The notes: generated from the sequence alone by a model not told the origin. Positions 8,792 through 19,128 are shown, counted from the stretch's first letter. The stretch: 64,000 nucleotides of DNA from Agromyces sp. 3263 (GCF_031456545.1 NZ_JAVDUV010000001.1:2604001-2668000); one strand, 5' to 3'. Program-made: numbers and translations.

Positions 8792-9982
8792 GTGGCTAAG
8801 GCCAAGTTCGAGCGGACCAAGCCGCACGTCAACATCGGTACGATCGGTCACGTCGACCACGGCAAGACCACGCTCACCGCAGCGATCTCGAAGGTGCTCG
8901 CCGACAAGTACCCGTCGGCCACCAACGTGCAGCGTGACTTCGCGTCGATCGACTCGGCTCCCGAGGAGCGTCAGCGCGGCATCACGATCAACATCTCGCA
9001 CGTCGAGTACGAGACGCCGAAGCGCCACTACGCGCACGTCGACGCCCCTGGTCACGCCGACTACATCAAGAACATGATCACCGGTGCGGCGCAGATGGAC
9101 GGCGCGATCCTCGTGGTCGCGGCGACCGACGGCCCGATGGCCCAGACGCGTGAGCACGTGCTGCTCGCCAAGCAGGTCGGCGTGCCCTACCTGCTCGTCG
9201 CGCTGAACAAGGCCGACATGGTCGACGACGAGGAGATCCTGGAGCTCGTCGAGCTCGAGGTGTCCGAGCTGCTCGCCAGCCAGGGCTTCGCCGAGGACGC
9301 TCCGGTCGTCCGCGTCTCGGGCCTCAAGGCGCTCGAGGGCGACGAGAAGTGGGTCCAGTCGATCCTCGACCTCATGGAGGCCGTCGACAACAGCATCCCC
9401 GACCCCGTGCGTGACAAGGACAAGCCGTTCCTCATGCCGATCGAGGACGTCTTCACCATCACCGGTCGTGGCACGGTCGTCACGGGTCGCGCCGAGCGCG
9501 GCACGCTGAAGATCAACTCCGAGGTCGAGATCGTCGGCATCCGCCCGACGCAGAAGACCACGGTCACGGGCATCGAGATGTTCCACAAGCAGCTCGACGA
9601 GGCCTGGGCCGGCGAGAACTGCGGTCTGCTCCTCCGCGGCACCAAGCGCGAGGACGTCGAGCGCGGCCAGGTCGTCGTGGCCCCCGGTTCGGTCACCCCC
9701 CACACGAACTTCGAGGGCACCGCGTACATCCTCTCCAAGGAGGAGGGCGGGCGTCACAACCCGTTCTACGCGAACTACCGTCCGCAGTTCTACTTCCGCA
9801 CCACCGACGTCACCGGCGTCATCACGCTGCCCGAGGGCACCGAGATGGTCATGCCCGGCGACACCACCGACATGACGGTCGAGCTCATCCAGCCGATCGC
9901 CATGGAGGAGGGCCTCGGCTTCGCCATCCGTGAGGGCGGCCGCACCGTCGGCGCCGGCACGGTCACGAAGATCGTCAAGTAA
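8792..9982 (+). CDS. tuf: elongation factor Tu
   Basis: EF-Tu delivers aminoacyl-tRNA to the ribosomal A site in a GTP-dependent manner. The protein is 396 residues, the expected length, with G1 GHVDHGKT (19-26), DAPGH (84-88) and NKAD (139-142), followed by the two beta-barrel domains ending in [10 protein letters not shown]. The start is GTG 8792 after GAGGAGGA. The 132-base gap after fusA contains TAACAT at 8709-8714, a possible extra -10 box that would allow tuf to be made in excess, though no convincing -35 is seen. A strong terminator closes the operon. Confidence 0.97.
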   Translation: MAKAKFERTKPHVNIGTIGHVDHGKTTLTAAISKVLADKYPSATNVQRDFASIDSAPEERQRGITINISHVEYETPKRHYAHVDAPGHADYIKNMITGAAQMDGAILVVAATDGPMAQTREHVLLAKQVGVPYLLVALNKADMVDDEEILELVELEVSELLASQGFAEDAPVVRVSGLKALEGDEKWVQSILDLMEAVDNSIPDPVRDKDKPFLMPIEDVFTITGRGTVVTGRAERGTLKINSEVEIVGIRPTQKTTVTGIEMFHKQLDEAWAGENCGLLLRGTKREDVERGQVVVAPGSVTPHTNFEGTAYILSKEEGGRHNPFYANYRPQFYFRTTDVTGVITLPEGTEMVMPGDTTDMTVELIQPIAMEEGLGFAIREGGRTVGAGTVTKIVK

Positions 9983-10017
9983 CACCCTTCGCACCCCTCG
10001 CGGGTGCGGAACCGACA

Positions 10018-10045
10018 GGGGTCGGGCCGTTCGCGGCCCGGCCCC
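10018..10045 (+). terminator. tuf operon terminator
   Basis: Arms of 12 bases (GGGGTCGGGCCG and CGGCCCGGCCCC, one G-U pair) close a TTCG loop. A smaller hairpin, CGCACCC with GGGTGCG, lies just upstream at about 9990-10008. Together they form a typical tandem actinobacterial terminator without a long U-tract. Confidence 0.8.
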
Positions 10046-10129
10046 TTCGTCGTCCCCGGTGGCATTACCTCCTCGTGACGATCGGGTCAACGGTCGGCGA
10101 CGGAATTCGGGCACACCCCCCGAACGGGT

Positions 10130-10135
10130 TACCCT
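10130..10135 (+). promoter_or_regulatory. leaderless -10 box (TACCCT) for the acyltransferase gene
   Basis: TACCCT ends seven bases before ATG 10143, and no Shine-Dalgarno sequence precedes the ATG. The arrangement fits a leaderless transcript. Confidence 0.45.
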
Positions 10136-10142
10136 CGACGGG

Positions 10143-11363
10143 ATGGCCGTCTCCGCTCCGCCACCGCCTCGCACCACCACCACGCGGCCCGAGATCCAAG
10201 CGCTCCGGGCCGTGGCCGTCGGTGCTGTCGTCCTGCACCATGGCTGGCCGGCCGTGGCCCCTGCGGGATACATGGGCGTCGACGTCTTCTTCGTCGTGTC
10301 CGGCTTCCTCATCACCGGGCTCCTGCTCCGTGAGCACGAGCGCGCCGGGCGCATCGACCTCGGCGCGTTCTACCTCCGACGGGCCCGCCGAATCCTGCCC
10401 GCCGCCGTGACCGTGCTCCTCGTCGTCGCGGCAGCCACGCTCGCGCTCGTGCCGCAGCGGGACTGGGCGGACTGGTTCCGTCAGATCGTCGCCAGCGCCC
10501 TCTACTACGAGAACTGGCAGCTCGCCGCCGACTCGCAGACGCCGGCCTACGCCGACCTCGCCTCGACGCCGGTGCAGCACTACTGGTCCCTCGCCGTCGA
10601 GGAGCAGTTCTACCTCGTCTGGCCGCTGCTGCTCCTCTTCGCGGTCTGGTATGCGCGCCGACGCAGCCGGGCCATCGCGCCCGTGCTCCTCGTCGCCCTC
10701 GGCGCGGTGACCGCGGCATCCCTCATCCACTCGGTCGTGCTGACGGCGGCCGACCACAATCTCGCCTACTTCTCGACCACGGCCCGCACGTGGGAGTTCG
10801 GTGCGGGGGGCCTGCTGGCCCTGCTCGCCGCCTCACCCCTCGTGGGCCGTGAGCGGCTCCGTACGGTCGTGTCGTGGGCCGGGCTCGCGCTCATCGTGGT
10901 GCCGATCCTGACCTTCCGCGACCACGACGCGTTTCCCGGCATGTGGGCGGCGCTGCCCGTCGCGGGCACGATGGCGGTCATCTGGGCCGGCATGCCCGTC
11001 ACCCGTTGGTCGCCGGCGCGGCTCGCGGGGCTCCAGCCGGTGCAGTGGGTCGGCGACGTGTCGTTCTCGCTCTACCTCTGGCACTGGCCGATCTTCATGT
11101 TCACGCCGTTCCTCATCGGCATGCCGAGCCCCTCGTGGGTCATGGTGCTGCTCGTGGTGCTCTCGCTCCTGGTGGCGGGGCTCTCGAAGCAGCTCATCGA
11201 GGACCCGTTCCGCACGAGGCGCAACCCAGTGTCGCGCCGGCCCGCGGTGCTCCTCGGCGCCCTCGGCATGCTGGTGGCCGCCGTGGTCGGCGCCGGTCTC
11301 GTCGCGCCGGGCATCGCGGCCGAGCAGCAGGTGGCGTGCGAGCGCGCCGGCGACCGGGGCTGA
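10143..11363 (+). CDS. acyltransferase family 3 membrane protein (OafA/YrhL type), lacking an SGNH domain
   Basis: A 406-residue multi-spanning membrane protein expected to transfer acyl groups to cell-surface sugars. It has the family N-terminus (PEIQALRAVAVGAVVLHH, with the conserved R and H), GVDVFFVVSGFLITGLLL, the FYLRRARRILPA motif and the HYWSLAVEEQFYLVWPLLL signature, and about ten hydrophobic helices. Most relatives carrying these motifs continue into a periplasmic SGNH hydrolase domain (about 650-700 residues in total). This one stops about 20 residues after the last helix (AAEQQVACERAGDRG), so the SGNH part is absent. Its TGA directly abuts the reversed stop of the osmC-like gene, forming TGATCA. 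It could be a functional short form or the remnant of a deletion. Confidence 0.8.
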   Translation: MAVSAPPPPRTTTTRPEIQALRAVAVGAVVLHHGWPAVAPAGYMGVDVFFVVSGFLITGLLLREHERAGRIDLGAFYLRRARRILPAAVTVLLVVAAATLALVPQRDWADWFRQIVASALYYENWQLAADSQTPAYADLASTPVQHYWSLAVEEQFYLVWPLLLLFAVWYARRRSRAIAPVLLVALGAVTAASLIHSVVLTAADHNLAYFSTTARTWEFGAGGLLALLAASPLVGRERLRTVVSWAGLALIVVPILTFRDHDAFPGMWAALPVAGTMAVIWAGMPVTRWSPARLAGLQPVQWVGDVSFSLYLWHWPIFMFTPFLIGMPSPSWVMVLLVVLSLLVAGLSKQLIEDPFRTRRNPVSRRPAVLLGALGMLVAAVVGAGLVAPGIAAEQQVACERAGDRG

Positions 11364-11840
11364 TCAGACCTCGACGCCGTCGATGGTGGTGCGCAGCTCG
11401 ACGCTGTCCTCGATGGAGCGCGCCACGGTGCATCCGCGCTCGATGGCCTTGTCCATGATGTGGATGAGCTTGTCGCGGTCTTCGGGATCGAGGACCGAGA
11501 GGTCGACCAGGATCTCCTCGTCGATCCGGGCGTACCGGTTCTCCTCGTTGGAGCGGCCGTGCGCCCAGATGGTCATCGCGAAGTCGTCGCCGAGACGGCG
11601 TGCGGCGACGGTGTCGGCGCTCAGCCCGGCGCAGCCGACGAGCGCGATCTTCAGCAGCTCGCCGGGCGTGAAGTGCTCGCCCTCGAGCTCCTCGCCGCCG
11701 ATGGTCACCGTGGCTCCGCGCTCGTTGAGGCCCTGGTACCGGCGCGGCGCGATCCTGGCCACCGAGACGCTGCCGGGCGCGATGCGCTCGCTGACCGCGT
11801 GGGCGTGCTCGAGGGACTGCTCGATGGGCTGCTCGGCCAT
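11364..11840 (-). CDS. OsmC/Ohr-family peroxiredoxin-like protein
   Basis: A 158-residue cytoplasmic protein of the OsmC family, thiol peroxidases that detoxify organic hydroperoxides. The two family cysteines are present: Cys70 in KIALVGCAGLSAD and Cys137 in ERGCTVARSIE, with glutamates in the ELEGEHFTPGELL segment. The start is ATG 11840 after GGGAG; an upstream in-frame ATG at 11876 is less likely because it lacks a ribosome-binding site. The gene is convergent with the acyltransferase gene with zero intergenic bases, so read-through antisense in both directions is likely. The subfamily (OsmC, Ohr or YhfA-like) is not certain. Confidence 0.8.
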   Translation of the reverse strand: MAEQPIEQSLEHAHAVSERIAPGSVSVARIAPRRYQGLNERGATVTIGGEELEGEHFTPGELLKIALVGCAGLSADTVAARRLGDDFAMTIWAHGRSNEENRYARIDEEILVDLSVLDPEDRDKLIHIMDKAIERGCTVARSIEDSVELRTTIDGVEV

Positions 11841-12343
11841 GTGGACTCCCGTCGTCGTGGACCTCGATTCCATCATGTTCCGGGCCGGATCGTCGCGGAG
11901 GCTGCGACCTCCCTGTGAACCCGCGACGGCGCGACACGCCCGGGTTGCACGGATGCCGCGACTGTGGCAAACTCGATGAGTTCAACATTTCGAACGGCGT
12001 GCCATGCTGCGTGCCGTTCGAATCACTGCCAGGCAGTGCATAGCCACCAAAAAGCTCTCGGAGCCGCACGGGTCAGGCTAGGCCGCAGGCAGCAGAACAC
12101 ACAACCGACAACCACTTTCGAGCATGGTTCCGCCATGCCCGTTCGGCGAGGGCGACACGCCCGAGTGCGGGGGTCGGTGGGGCACAGGGTCGAGCGTGCC
12201 GAGGTCACCGCGCCAGCGGGGTGATTTCGACAGGCTCGATCACGGCCTTTGACAGATGAACAGTGGTGCTTCACACGGAGTAGCTACGCGGCGTCCAATG
12301 CCCTCGGAAGGGGTAAGACGCCTTGACAGAGAGAGAGTCAGCA
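11841..12343 (+). promoter_or_regulatory. S10 operon promoter and long structured 5' leader
   Basis: This 503-base gap has no credible gene. TTGCAC at 11945-11950 and CAAACT at 11968-11973, 17 bases apart, form a plausible promoter with a start near 11980, giving a leader of about 364 bases before rpsJ. At its 5' end TTCGAACGGC (11989-11998) pairs exactly with GCCGTTCGAA (12013-12022). A second hairpin, GCATGG/CCATGC, lies at 12122-12138. Bases 11991-12007 can instead pair with 12122-12145, so two exclusive folds are possible. Such leaders in other bacteria mediate feedback by L4 or other r-proteins; that role here is inference. Confidence 0.55.
12226..12239 (+). repeat. REP-like word TTCGACAGGCTCGA, single copy in the S10 leader
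   Basis: The 14-base word recurs, with one change, in the inverted pair at 21992-22045 between rplO and secY. It is a candidate dispersed intergenic palindromic element. No second arm is present here apart from weak GTGAT/ATCAC ends. Confidence 0.4.
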
Positions 12344-12652
12344 ATGGCGGGACAGAAGATCCGCATTCGACTGAAGTCGTATGACCACGAGGTCATCGAC
12401 ACCTCGGCGCGCAAGATCGTCGACACGGTGACCCGCGCGGGCGCCACGGTCGTCGGCCCCGTGCCGCTTCCGACCGAGAAGAACGTGGTGTGCGTCATCC
12501 GTTCGCCCCACAAGTACAAGGACAGCCGCGAGCACTTCGAGATGCGCACCCACAAGCGTCTCATCGACATCGTGGACCCGACGCCCAAGGCCGTCGACTC
12601 GCTCATGCGCCTCGACCTCCCGGCCGACGTCAACATCGAGATCAAGCTCTGA
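12344..12652 (+). CDS. rpsJ: 30S ribosomal protein S10
   Basis: S10 is a 30S head protein that also acts as NusE in transcription antitermination. It is 102 residues with the standard [19 protein letters not shown] start and the [19 protein letters not shown] loop. ATG 12344 matches the family start; a TTG 21 bases upstream is in frame but adds no conserved residue. It heads the fused S10-spc operon, rpsJ-rplC-rplD-rplW-rplB-rpsS-rplV-rpsC-rplP-rpmC-rpsQ, then rplN onward. Confidence 0.97.
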   Translation: MAGQKIRIRLKSYDHEVIDTSARKIVDTVTRAGATVVGPVPLPTEKNVVCVIRSPHKYKDSREHFEMRTHKRLIDIVDPTPKAVDSLMRLDLPADVNIEIKL

Positions 12653-12660
12653 GGTAACAG

Positions 12661-13317
12661 ATGTCTTCCGCTACCAAGAACGTGAAGGGTCTGCTCGGCA
12701 CGAAGCTCGGCATGACCCAGGTGTGGGACGAGAACAACAAGCTCGTTCCGGTCACCGTCATCGAGATCGCCCCGAACGTGGTCACCCAGCTCCGCACCGC
12801 GGAGAAGGACGGCTACGAGGCCGTGCAGATCGCCGCAGGCGCCATCGACCCGCGCAAGGTGAACCAGCCCGCGTCCGGCCACTTCAAGGCCGCCGGCGTC
12901 ACCCCGCGCCGTCACCTCGCCGAGGTGCGCACCGCTGACGCGTCGAGCTACGAGCTCGGCCAGGAGCTCACCGCGGACGGCACCTTCGAGGCCGGCCAGC
13001 TCGTCGACGTCGTCGGCACGAGCAAGGGCAAGGGCTTCGCCGGTGTCATGAAGCGCCACAACTTCAAGGGCGTCTCCGCCTCGCACGGTTCCCACCGCAA
13101 CCACCGCAAGCCCGGTTCGATCGGTGCTTCGTCGACCCCCAGCCGTGTCTTCAAGGGCATGCGCATGGCAGGTCGCATGGGTGGCGAGCGCGTGACCGTG
13201 CTCAACCTCCGCGTGCACGCCGTCGACGCCGAGAAGGGCCTGCTGCTCGTCAAGGGCGCGGTTCCCGGTGCTCGCGGCCGTCTCGTTTTCGTCCGCAACG
13301 CTGTGAAGGGGGCGTAG
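12661..13317 (+). CDS. rplC: 50S ribosomal protein L3
   Basis: L3 binds near the peptidyl-transferase centre and the end of 23S rRNA and is needed early in 50S assembly. It has 218 residues, opening with [16 protein letters not shown]. The long internal loop [20 protein letters not shown] contains the Gln-equivalent tip that reaches the active site, followed by [13 protein letters not shown]. It lies eight bases after rpsJ and ends three bases before rplD. Confidence 0.97.
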   Translation: MSSATKNVKGLLGTKLGMTQVWDENNKLVPVTVIEIAPNVVTQLRTAEKDGYEAVQIAAGAIDPRKVNQPASGHFKAAGVTPRRHLAEVRTADASSYELGQELTADGTFEAGQLVDVVGTSKGKGFAGVMKRHNFKGVSASHGSHRNHRKPGSIGASSTPSRVFKGMRMAGRMGGERVTVLNLRVHAVDAEKGLLLVKGAVPGARGRLVFVRNAVKGA

Positions 13318-13320
13318 TCC

Positions 13321-13995
13321 ATGGCTACCGCCAACACCATCGACGTGCTCGACGTGACCGGCAAGAAGTCCGGCTCGTTCGAGCTGCCCGCCGAGCTCTT
13401 CGACGTGCAGACCAACGTCCCGCTCATCCACCAGGTCGTCGTCGCCCAGCTCGCCGCAGCGCGCCAGGGCACGCACAAGACCAAGACCCGCGGAGAGGTC
13501 TCCGGCGCCGGTCGCAAGCCGTTCAAGCAGAAGGGCACCGGCCGCGCCCGTCAGGGTTCGATCCGCGCCCCGCAGATGACCGGCGGTGGCATCGTCCACG
13601 GCCCGCAGCCGCGCGACTACTCGCAGCGGACCCCCAAGAAGATGATCGCCGCCGCGCTCCTCGGCTCGCTGTCCGACCGCGCACGCGGCGGCCGCATCCA
13701 CGCCGTCGAGACGTTCGCCGCGGGCGAGGCGCCCAAGACGAAGGACGCCGTCGCGCTCCTTGGTGCGATCGCGCCGGCCAAGCACTACCTCGTCGTGCTC
13801 ACGCGTGACGAGGAGCTCTCGGCGCGGGCCGTTCGCAACATCCCGACCGTGCACGTGCTGCAGGTCGACCAGCTGAACGCCTACGACGTGCTCGTCTCCG
13901 ACGACATCGTCTTCAGCACCGCTGCGCTCGAGGCCTTCGTGGCCGCGAAGTCGCCCAAGGCTGACAGCGCTGTGAAGGAAGAGGTTTCCGCATGA
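13321..13995 (+). CDS. rplD: 50S ribosomal protein L4
   Basis: L4 lines the nascent-peptide tunnel and in some bacteria represses its own S10 operon. The 224-residue sequence carries the extended loop [20 protein letters not shown] that reaches the tunnel constriction, where macrolide-resistance changes occur (KGTGRARQ is intact here), and the [14 protein letters not shown] segment. The last four bases overlap the rplW start (ATGA), which implies coupling. Confidence 0.96.
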   Translation: MATANTIDVLDVTGKKSGSFELPAELFDVQTNVPLIHQVVVAQLAAARQGTHKTKTRGEVSGAGRKPFKQKGTGRARQGSIRAPQMTGGGIVHGPQPRDYSQRTPKKMIAAALLGSLSDRARGGRIHAVETFAAGEAPKTKDAVALLGAIAPAKHYLVVLTRDEELSARAVRNIPTVHVLQVDQLNAYDVLVSDDIVFSTAALEAFVAAKSPKADSAVKEEVSA

Positions 13996-14297
13996 GTTCC
14001 GCCGCACACAACAAGGACCCGCGCGACATCATCATCGCGCCCGTCGTCTCGGAGAAGAGCTACGGCCTGATCGACGAGGGCAAGTACACGTTCACCGTGG
14101 ACCCCCGCTCGAACAAGACCGAGATCAAGCTCGCCATCGAGAAGATCTTCAACGTCGAGGTGGCGTCGATCAACACCCTGAACCGCCAGGGCAAGACCCG
14201 CCGGACTCGCTTCGGCACCGGCAAGCGCAAGGACACCAAGCGCGCGATCGTCACCCTCAAGTCCGGCTCGATCGACATCTTCACGGCTGTCGGCTAG
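13992..14297 (+). CDS. rplW: 50S ribosomal protein L23
   Basis: L23 sits at the tunnel exit and docks the signal recognition particle and trigger factor. The 101-residue protein has the family pattern [19 protein letters not shown] and [19 protein letters not shown]. It starts inside the end of rplD (ATGA overlap) and precedes rplB by 16 bases with a GGAG ribosome-binding site. Confidence 0.96.
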   Translation: MSSAAHNKDPRDIIIAPVVSEKSYGLIDEGKYTFTVDPRSNKTEIKLAIEKIFNVEVASINTLNRQGKTRRTRFGTGKRKDTKRAIVTLKSGSIDIFTAVG

Positions 14298-14313
14298 GGA
14301 GCAGAGGAAAAAC

Positions 14314-15153
<840 letters not shown>

Positions 15154-15165
15154 GAGTAGAAGAAG

Positions 15166-15447
15166 ATGCCGCGCAGTCTCAAGAAGGGCCCCTTCGTCGA
15201 CGACCACCTGCTTCGCAAGGTCGTCAACCAGAACGAAGCCGGTTCGAAGAACGTCATCAAGACCTGGTCGCGTCGCTCGATGATCATCCCCGCCATGCTG
15301 GGGCACACGATCGCCGTGCACGACGGCCGCAAGCACATCCCGGTGTTCGTCACCGAGACCATGGTGGGCCACAAGCTCGGCGAGTTCGCGCCCACCCGCA
15401 CCTTCCGTGGACACGTGAAGGACGACAAGAAGGGCCGCCGCCGCTGA
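15166..15447 (+). CDS. rpsS: 30S ribosomal protein S19
   Basis: S19 binds the 30S head with S13 near the A-site finger. It is 93 residues with [39 protein letters not shown] and the closing [12 protein letters not shown], all family hallmarks. It is part of the uninterrupted S10 operon, 12 bases after rplB with an AGAAGA-type ribosome-binding region. Confidence 0.97.
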   Translation: MPRSLKKGPFVDDHLLRKVVNQNEAGSKNVIKTWSRRSMIIPAMLGHTIAVHDGRKHIPVFVTETMVGHKLGEFAPTRTFRGHVKDDKKGRRR

Positions 15448-15472
15448 CGCGGTGGCGTGAAGGAGGAAAGAA

Positions 15473-15838
15473 ATGGTGGAGTCGATCGCACGCGTGCGTC
15501 ACATCCGCGTGACCCCCATGAAGGCCCGCCGCGTCGTCAACATGATCCGCGGCAAGCAGGCTCAGGAGGCCCTGGCCATCCTGAAGTTCGCCCCCCAGGG
15601 TGCGAGCGAGCCCGTGTACAAGCTCGTCGCCTCGGCCATCGCGAACGCTCGCGTCAAGGCCGATGCCACGAACACCTACCTGGACGAGCAGGACCTCTAC
15701 ATCAGCCGCGCATTCGTCGATGAGGGCACCACCCTCAAGCGATTCCAGCCGCGCGCGCAGGGTCGTGCCTTCCGCATCAACAAGCGAACGAGCCACATCA
15801 CCGTCGTGCTCGCCACGCCCGAGGAGGGTACGAAGTAA
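15473..15838 (+). CDS. rplV: 50S ribosomal protein L22
   Basis: L22 spans the 50S from surface to tunnel through a long beta-hairpin. It is 121 residues with [20 protein letters not shown] and the hairpin [30 protein letters not shown] ribosome-binding site precedes the ATG. The stop overlaps the rpsC start (TAATG). Confidence 0.97.
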   Translation: MVESIARVRHIRVTPMKARRVVNMIRGKQAQEALAILKFAPQGASEPVYKLVASAIANARVKADATNTYLDEQDLYISRAFVDEGTTLKRFQPRAQGRAFRINKRTSHITVVLATPEEGTK

Positions 15839-16590
15839 TGGGTCAGAAGGTCAACCCGTACGGCTTCCGTCTCGGCATCACCACCGACCACGTGTCGCGG
15901 TGGTTCTCCGACTCGACGAAGCCCGGACAGCGCTACGCCGACTACCTGGCGGAGGACATCAAGATCCGCCGCCTGCTGCAGACGTCGCTCGACCGCGCGG
16001 GAGTCTCGCGCATCGAGATCGAGCGCACCCGCGACCGCGTCCGCGTGGACATCCACACGGCGCGTCCCGGCATCGTGATCGGCCGCCGCGGCGCCGAGGC
16101 CGAGCGCATCCGCGCCGACCTCGAGAAGCTCACCGGCAAGCAGATCCAGCTCAACATCCTCGAGGTGAAGAACCCCGAGGCCGACGCACAGCTCGTCGCG
16201 CAGGGCATCGCCGAGCAGCTCTCCGCACGTGTGGCGTTCCGCCGCGCGATGCGCAAGGGCCTGCAGGGTGCGCAGCGCGCCGGCGCCAAGGGCGTCCGGA
16301 TCCAGGTGTCGGGCCGTCTCGGCGGCGCCGAGATGAGCCGCTCGGAGTTCTACCGCGAGGGCCGCGTGCCCCTGCACACGCTCCGCGCGAACATCGACTA
16401 CGGCTTCTACGAGGCCAAGACCACCTTCGGTCGCATCGGCGTGAAGGTCTGGATCTACAAGGGCGACATCACCAACAAGGAGCTCGCCCGCGAGCAGGCT
16501 TCGCAGAAGCCCTCGCGCGGTGACCGCAATGACCGTCCCCGTCGTGCGCCCAAGGCGCAGGAGCCGGTGGCAGCAGGAGTTGAGGCATAA
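15838..16590 (+). CDS. rpsC: 30S ribosomal protein S3
   Basis: S3 forms part of the mRNA entry channel and helicase. It is 250 residues: an N-terminal [20 protein letters not shown] segment, a KH domain with the GxxG-type loop [14 protein letters not shown], the S3 C-terminal domain ([19 protein letters not shown]), and a basic low-complexity tail ([17 protein letters not shown]) typical of actinobacterial S3. It overlaps rplV by one base and ends two bases before rplP. Confidence 0.97.
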   Translation: MGQKVNPYGFRLGITTDHVSRWFSDSTKPGQRYADYLAEDIKIRRLLQTSLDRAGVSRIEIERTRDRVRVDIHTARPGIVIGRRGAEAERIRADLEKLTGKQIQLNILEVKNPEADAQLVAQGIAEQLSARVAFRRAMRKGLQGAQRAGAKGVRIQVSGRLGGAEMSRSEFYREGRVPLHTLRANIDYGFYEAKTTFGRIGVKVWIYKGDITNKELAREQASQKPSRGDRNDRPRRAPKAQEPVAAGVEA

Positions 16591-16592
16591 CC

Positions 16593-17012
16593 ATGTTGAT
16601 TCCCCGTCGAGTCAAGTACCGCAAGCAGCACCACCCCGGCCGTTCGGGCCACGCCACCGGCGGCACGAAGGTCACCTTCGGTGAGTTCGGCATCCAGGCG
16701 CTGACCCCCGCGTACGTGACGAACCGTCAGATCGAGTCCGCTCGTATCGCCATGACGCGTCACATCAAGCGCGGCGGCAAGGTGTGGATCAACATCTACC
16801 CCGACCGTCCGCTCACGAAGAAGCCCGCCGAGACCCGCATGGGTTCCGGCAAGGGCTCGCCCGAGTGGTGGGTCGCGAACGTCAAGCCGGGTCGAGTCCT
16901 CTTCGAGGTCTCCGGCGTCTCCGAGGAACTCGCTCGTGAGGCCATGACCCGTGCCATCCACAAGCTGCCCCTCAAGGCACGCATCATCAAGCGCGAGGAG
17001 GGCGACGCATAA
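16593..17012 (+). CDS. rplP: 50S ribosomal protein L16
   Basis: L16 organises the A-site tRNA elbow region of the 50S. It is 139 residues with [20 protein letters not shown], the [20 protein letters not shown] core and [17 protein letters not shown]. The Arg in MGSGKG-type context and the overall length match the family. The stop overlaps the rpmC start by one base. Confidence 0.97.
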   Translation: MLIPRRVKYRKQHHPGRSGHATGGTKVTFGEFGIQALTPAYVTNRQIESARIAMTRHIKRGGKVWINIYPDRPLTKKPAETRMGSGKGSPEWWVANVKPGRVLFEVSGVSEELAREAMTRAIHKLPLKARIIKREEGDA

Positions 17013-17332
17013 TGGCCGTCGGCACCAAGGAGCTCAGCCCCACCGAGCTCGACACCTTTGAAGACGAGCGACTCGTCGACGAGCTGAAGAAGGCCAAGGA
17101 AGAGCTGTTCAACCTGCGCTTCCAGTCGGCCACCGGCCAGCTCGAGAGCCACGGCCGCCTCCGGGCGGTCAAGCGCGACATCGCGCGCATCTACACGGTC
17201 ATCCGCGAGCGCGAACTCGGCATCCGGGCCACGCCCGCGCCGGTCGAGGCTCCGGCCAAGGCCGAGAAGAAGACCAAGAAGGCCAAGGCCGCCGACGAGG
17301 CAGCTGCGACCGAAGAGACGAAGGAGGCCTAG
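17012..17332 (+). CDS. rpmC: 50S ribosomal protein L29 with an extended lysine/alanine tail
   Basis: L29 lies near the tunnel exit beside L23. The core, about residues 10-70 ([20 protein letters not shown] then [18 protein letters not shown] and [16 protein letters not shown]), is typical, but the protein is 106 residues against about 65-80 for most bacteria. The extra 30 residues are low-complexity [18 protein letters not shown] and end in acidic/alanine sequence. Similar tails occur on L15 and L17 in this window. It starts in a TAATG overlap and ends two bases before rpsQ. Confidence 0.95.
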   Translation: MAVGTKELSPTELDTFEDERLVDELKKAKEELFNLRFQSATGQLESHGRLRAVKRDIARIYTVIRERELGIRATPAPVEAPAKAEKKTKKAKAADEAAATEETKEA

Positions 17333-17334
17333 TC

Positions 17335-17649
17335 ATGGCAACCGCCAAGGAGACGACTGGCCACGAGTCGGCCGAGCGCGACGTCAAGGACGTCGACGCA
17401 CGTGGCTACCGCAAGGTGCGACGCGGCTACGTCGTCAGCGACAAGATGCAGAAGACCATCGTCGTCGAGGTCGAGGACCGCGTGAAGCACCCGCTGTACG
17501 GCAAGGTCATCCGCCGCACCTCGAAGATCAAGGCGCACGACGAGCAGAACACCGCCGGCATCGGCGACCTCGTCGTGATCACCGAGACCCGGCCCCTCAG
17601 CGCCACCAAGCGCTGGCGCCTCGTCGAGATCGTCGAGAAGGCCAAGTAA
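17335..17649 (+). CDS. rpsQ: 30S ribosomal protein S17
   Basis: S17 binds 16S rRNA early in 30S assembly. The 104-residue sequence has an N-terminal extension of about 25 residues ([19 protein letters not shown]) before the OB-fold core [39 protein letters not shown] and [18 protein letters not shown]. It is the last gene of the S10 part; a 32-base gap with AAGGAG leads to rplN, with no terminator between. Confidence 0.96.
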   Translation: MATAKETTGHESAERDVKDVDARGYRKVRRGYVVSDKMQKTIVVEVEDRVKHPLYGKVIRRTSKIKAHDEQNTAGIGDLVVITETRPLSATKRWRLVEIVEKAK

Positions 17650-17681
17650 GCCTCGGGCTTGCTTGAAAGAAGGAGTTCAAA

Positions 17682-18050
17682 GTGCTTCAGCAGGAATCAC
17701 GACTCAAGGTCGCCGATAACACCGGCGCCAAGGAGCTGCTCACGATCCGCGTCCTCGGTGGGTCCAAGCGCCGGTACGCCGGCCTCGGCGACACCATCGT
17801 CGCGACCGTCAAGGACGCGATCCCCGGCGGCAACGTCAAGAAGGGCGACGTCGTCAAGGCGGTCATCGTCCGCACCGTCAAGGAGACCCGTCGCCCCGAC
17901 GGCTCGTACATCAAGTTCGACGAGAACGCCGCGGTGATCCTGAAGAACGACGGTGACCCCCGTGGCACCCGTATCTTCGGACCGGTCGGTCGCGAGCTTC
18001 GCGACAAGAAGTTCATGAAGATCATCTCGCTGGCACCGGAGGTTATCTAA
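17682..18050 (+). CDS. rplN: 50S ribosomal protein L14
   Basis: L14 forms an intersubunit bridge. It is 122 residues, exact family length, with [20 protein letters not shown], the [20 protein letters not shown] strand and [20 protein letters not shown]. The start is GTG 17682 after AAGGAG. It is first in the spc order: rplN, rplX, rplE, rpsH, rplF, rplR, rpsE, rpmD, rplO, secY. Confidence 0.97.
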   Translation: MLQQESRLKVADNTGAKELLTIRVLGGSKRRYAGLGDTIVATVKDAIPGGNVKKGDVVKAVIVRTVKETRRPDGSYIKFDENAAVILKNDGDPRGTRIFGPVGRELRDKKFMKIISLAPEVI

Positions 18051-18053
18051 GTC

Positions 18054-18413
18054 ATGGCCAACATCAAGAAGGGTGACCTCGTGCAGGTCATCTCGGGCCG
18101 CAGCCAGGCCCGCGGCGGAGACCGCGGCAAGCAGGGCAAGGTCCTCGAGGTGCTCGTCGCCGAGAACCGCGTCGTGGTCGAGGGCGTGAACTTCGTCACG
18201 AAGCACGTCCGCGTCGGCCAGACGCAGCGCGGTTCGAAGACCGGCGGCATCGAGACCCAGGAGGCGCCGATCCACGTGTCGAACGTCGCCCTGGTCGACC
18301 CCGAGTCCAAGAAGCCGACCCGCGTCGGCTTCCGCAACGAGACGGTGACGAAGGACGGCGTGCAGAAGACCGTCCGCGTCCGCTACGCCAAGAAGTCAGG
18401 TAAGGACCTGTAA
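18054..18413 (+). CDS. rplX: 50S ribosomal protein L24
   Basis: L24 is an assembly-initiator protein for the 50S. It is 119 residues with the KOW motif ([20 protein letters not shown] then [10 protein letters not shown]) and the later [20 protein letters not shown] segment. It is separated from rplN by three bases and overlaps the rplE start by one base (TAATG). Confidence 0.96.
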   Translation: MANIKKGDLVQVISGRSQARGGDRGKQGKVLEVLVAENRVVVEGVNFVTKHVRVGQTQRGSKTGGIETQEAPIHVSNVALVDPESKKPTRVGFRNETVTKDGVQKTVRVRYAKKSGKDL

Positions 18414-19000
18414 TGACCGATACGGCTACGCAGGCTGGCAAAATCCAGCCGCGACTGAAGACCAAGTACCGGACCGAGATCTCGAAGACCCTCACCGAGG
18501 AGCACGGCTACACCAACGTGCACCAGGTGCCGGGTCTCGTGAAGATCGTGGTGAACATGGGCGTCGGCGAGGCGGCCCGCGATGGCAAGATCATCGACGG
18601 CGCGATCGCCGACCTCACGAAGATCACCGGGCAGAAGCCGCAGGTCACCAAGGCCCGCAAGTCCATCGCGCAGTTCAAGCTCCGCGAGGGCCAGCCGATC
18701 GGCGCCCACGTGACGCTCCGCGGCGACCGCATGTGGGAGTTCCTCGACCGCCTGCTCTCGCTCGCGCTGCCCCGCATCCGCGACTTCCGCGGCCTGTCGG
18801 ACGCCCAGTTCGACGGCAACGGCAACTACACCTTCGGTCTCACGGAGCAGTCCGTGTTCCACGAGATCGACCAGGACAAGATCGACCGCGTCCGCGGCAT
18901 GGACATCACCGTGGTGACCACCGCCAAGACCGACGAAGAGGGCCGCGCGCTGCTCAAGCAGCTCGGCTTCCCCTTCCGGTCGGCCACGGCCGCCAACTGA
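18413..19000 (+). CDS. rplE: 50S ribosomal protein L5
   Basis: L5 belongs to the 5S rRNP and contacts the P-site tRNA. It is 195 residues with [40 protein letters not shown] and the C-terminal [20 protein letters not shown]. In many actinobacteria a zinc-type S14 gene follows directly; here the next gene is rpsH after a 128-base spacer with a hairpin. Confidence 0.97.
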   Translation: MTDTATQAGKIQPRLKTKYRTEISKTLTEEHGYTNVHQVPGLVKIVVNMGVGEAARDGKIIDGAIADLTKITGQKPQVTKARKSIAQFKLREGQPIGAHVTLRGDRMWEFLDRLLSLALPRIRDFRGLSDAQFDGNGNYTFGLTEQSVFHEIDQDKIDRVRGMDITVVTTAKTDEEGRALLKQLGFPFRSATAAN

Positions 19001-19004
19001 TCCA

Positions 19005-19036
19005 CGGATGCCGCGGGCTCGCGCTCGCGGCATCCG
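19005..19036 (+). other. hairpin between rplE and rpsH
   Basis: CGGATGCCGCG pairs exactly with CGCGGCATCCG around a 10-base loop. The spacer 19001-19128 has no ORF and sits where an S14 gene is found in other actinobacteria. The hairpin carries the GGATGCCGC word on both arms and may attenuate or protect the message. Confidence 0.5.
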
Positions 19037-19128
19037 ACCAGGCCGGGGCATCCGCCCGGGCCTCACACCACAGGTCACCACTCGTGTAACGGGTGCTGAA
19101 ACCTGGTGAACGTTAGGAAACATCCGTC

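Noticed and set aside
11964..12224. Short plus-strand frame in the S10 leader
   Set aside because: It has no ribosome-binding site and overlaps the two leader hairpins. The translation is Ser/His/Arg text with no family resemblance.
12249..12277. TTGACA at 12249-12254 as a promoter for rpsJ
   Set aside because: A perfect -35 match, but the sequence 17-18 bases downstream is CACACG, not a -10 box; the pair at 11945/11968 fits better.
12271..14007. Long open frame on the minus strand opposite rpsJ-rplC-rplD
   Set aside because: It is a shadow of three certain ribosomal protein genes; its translation is low-complexity His/Arg/Asp/Leu text typical of the reverse of GC-rich genes.
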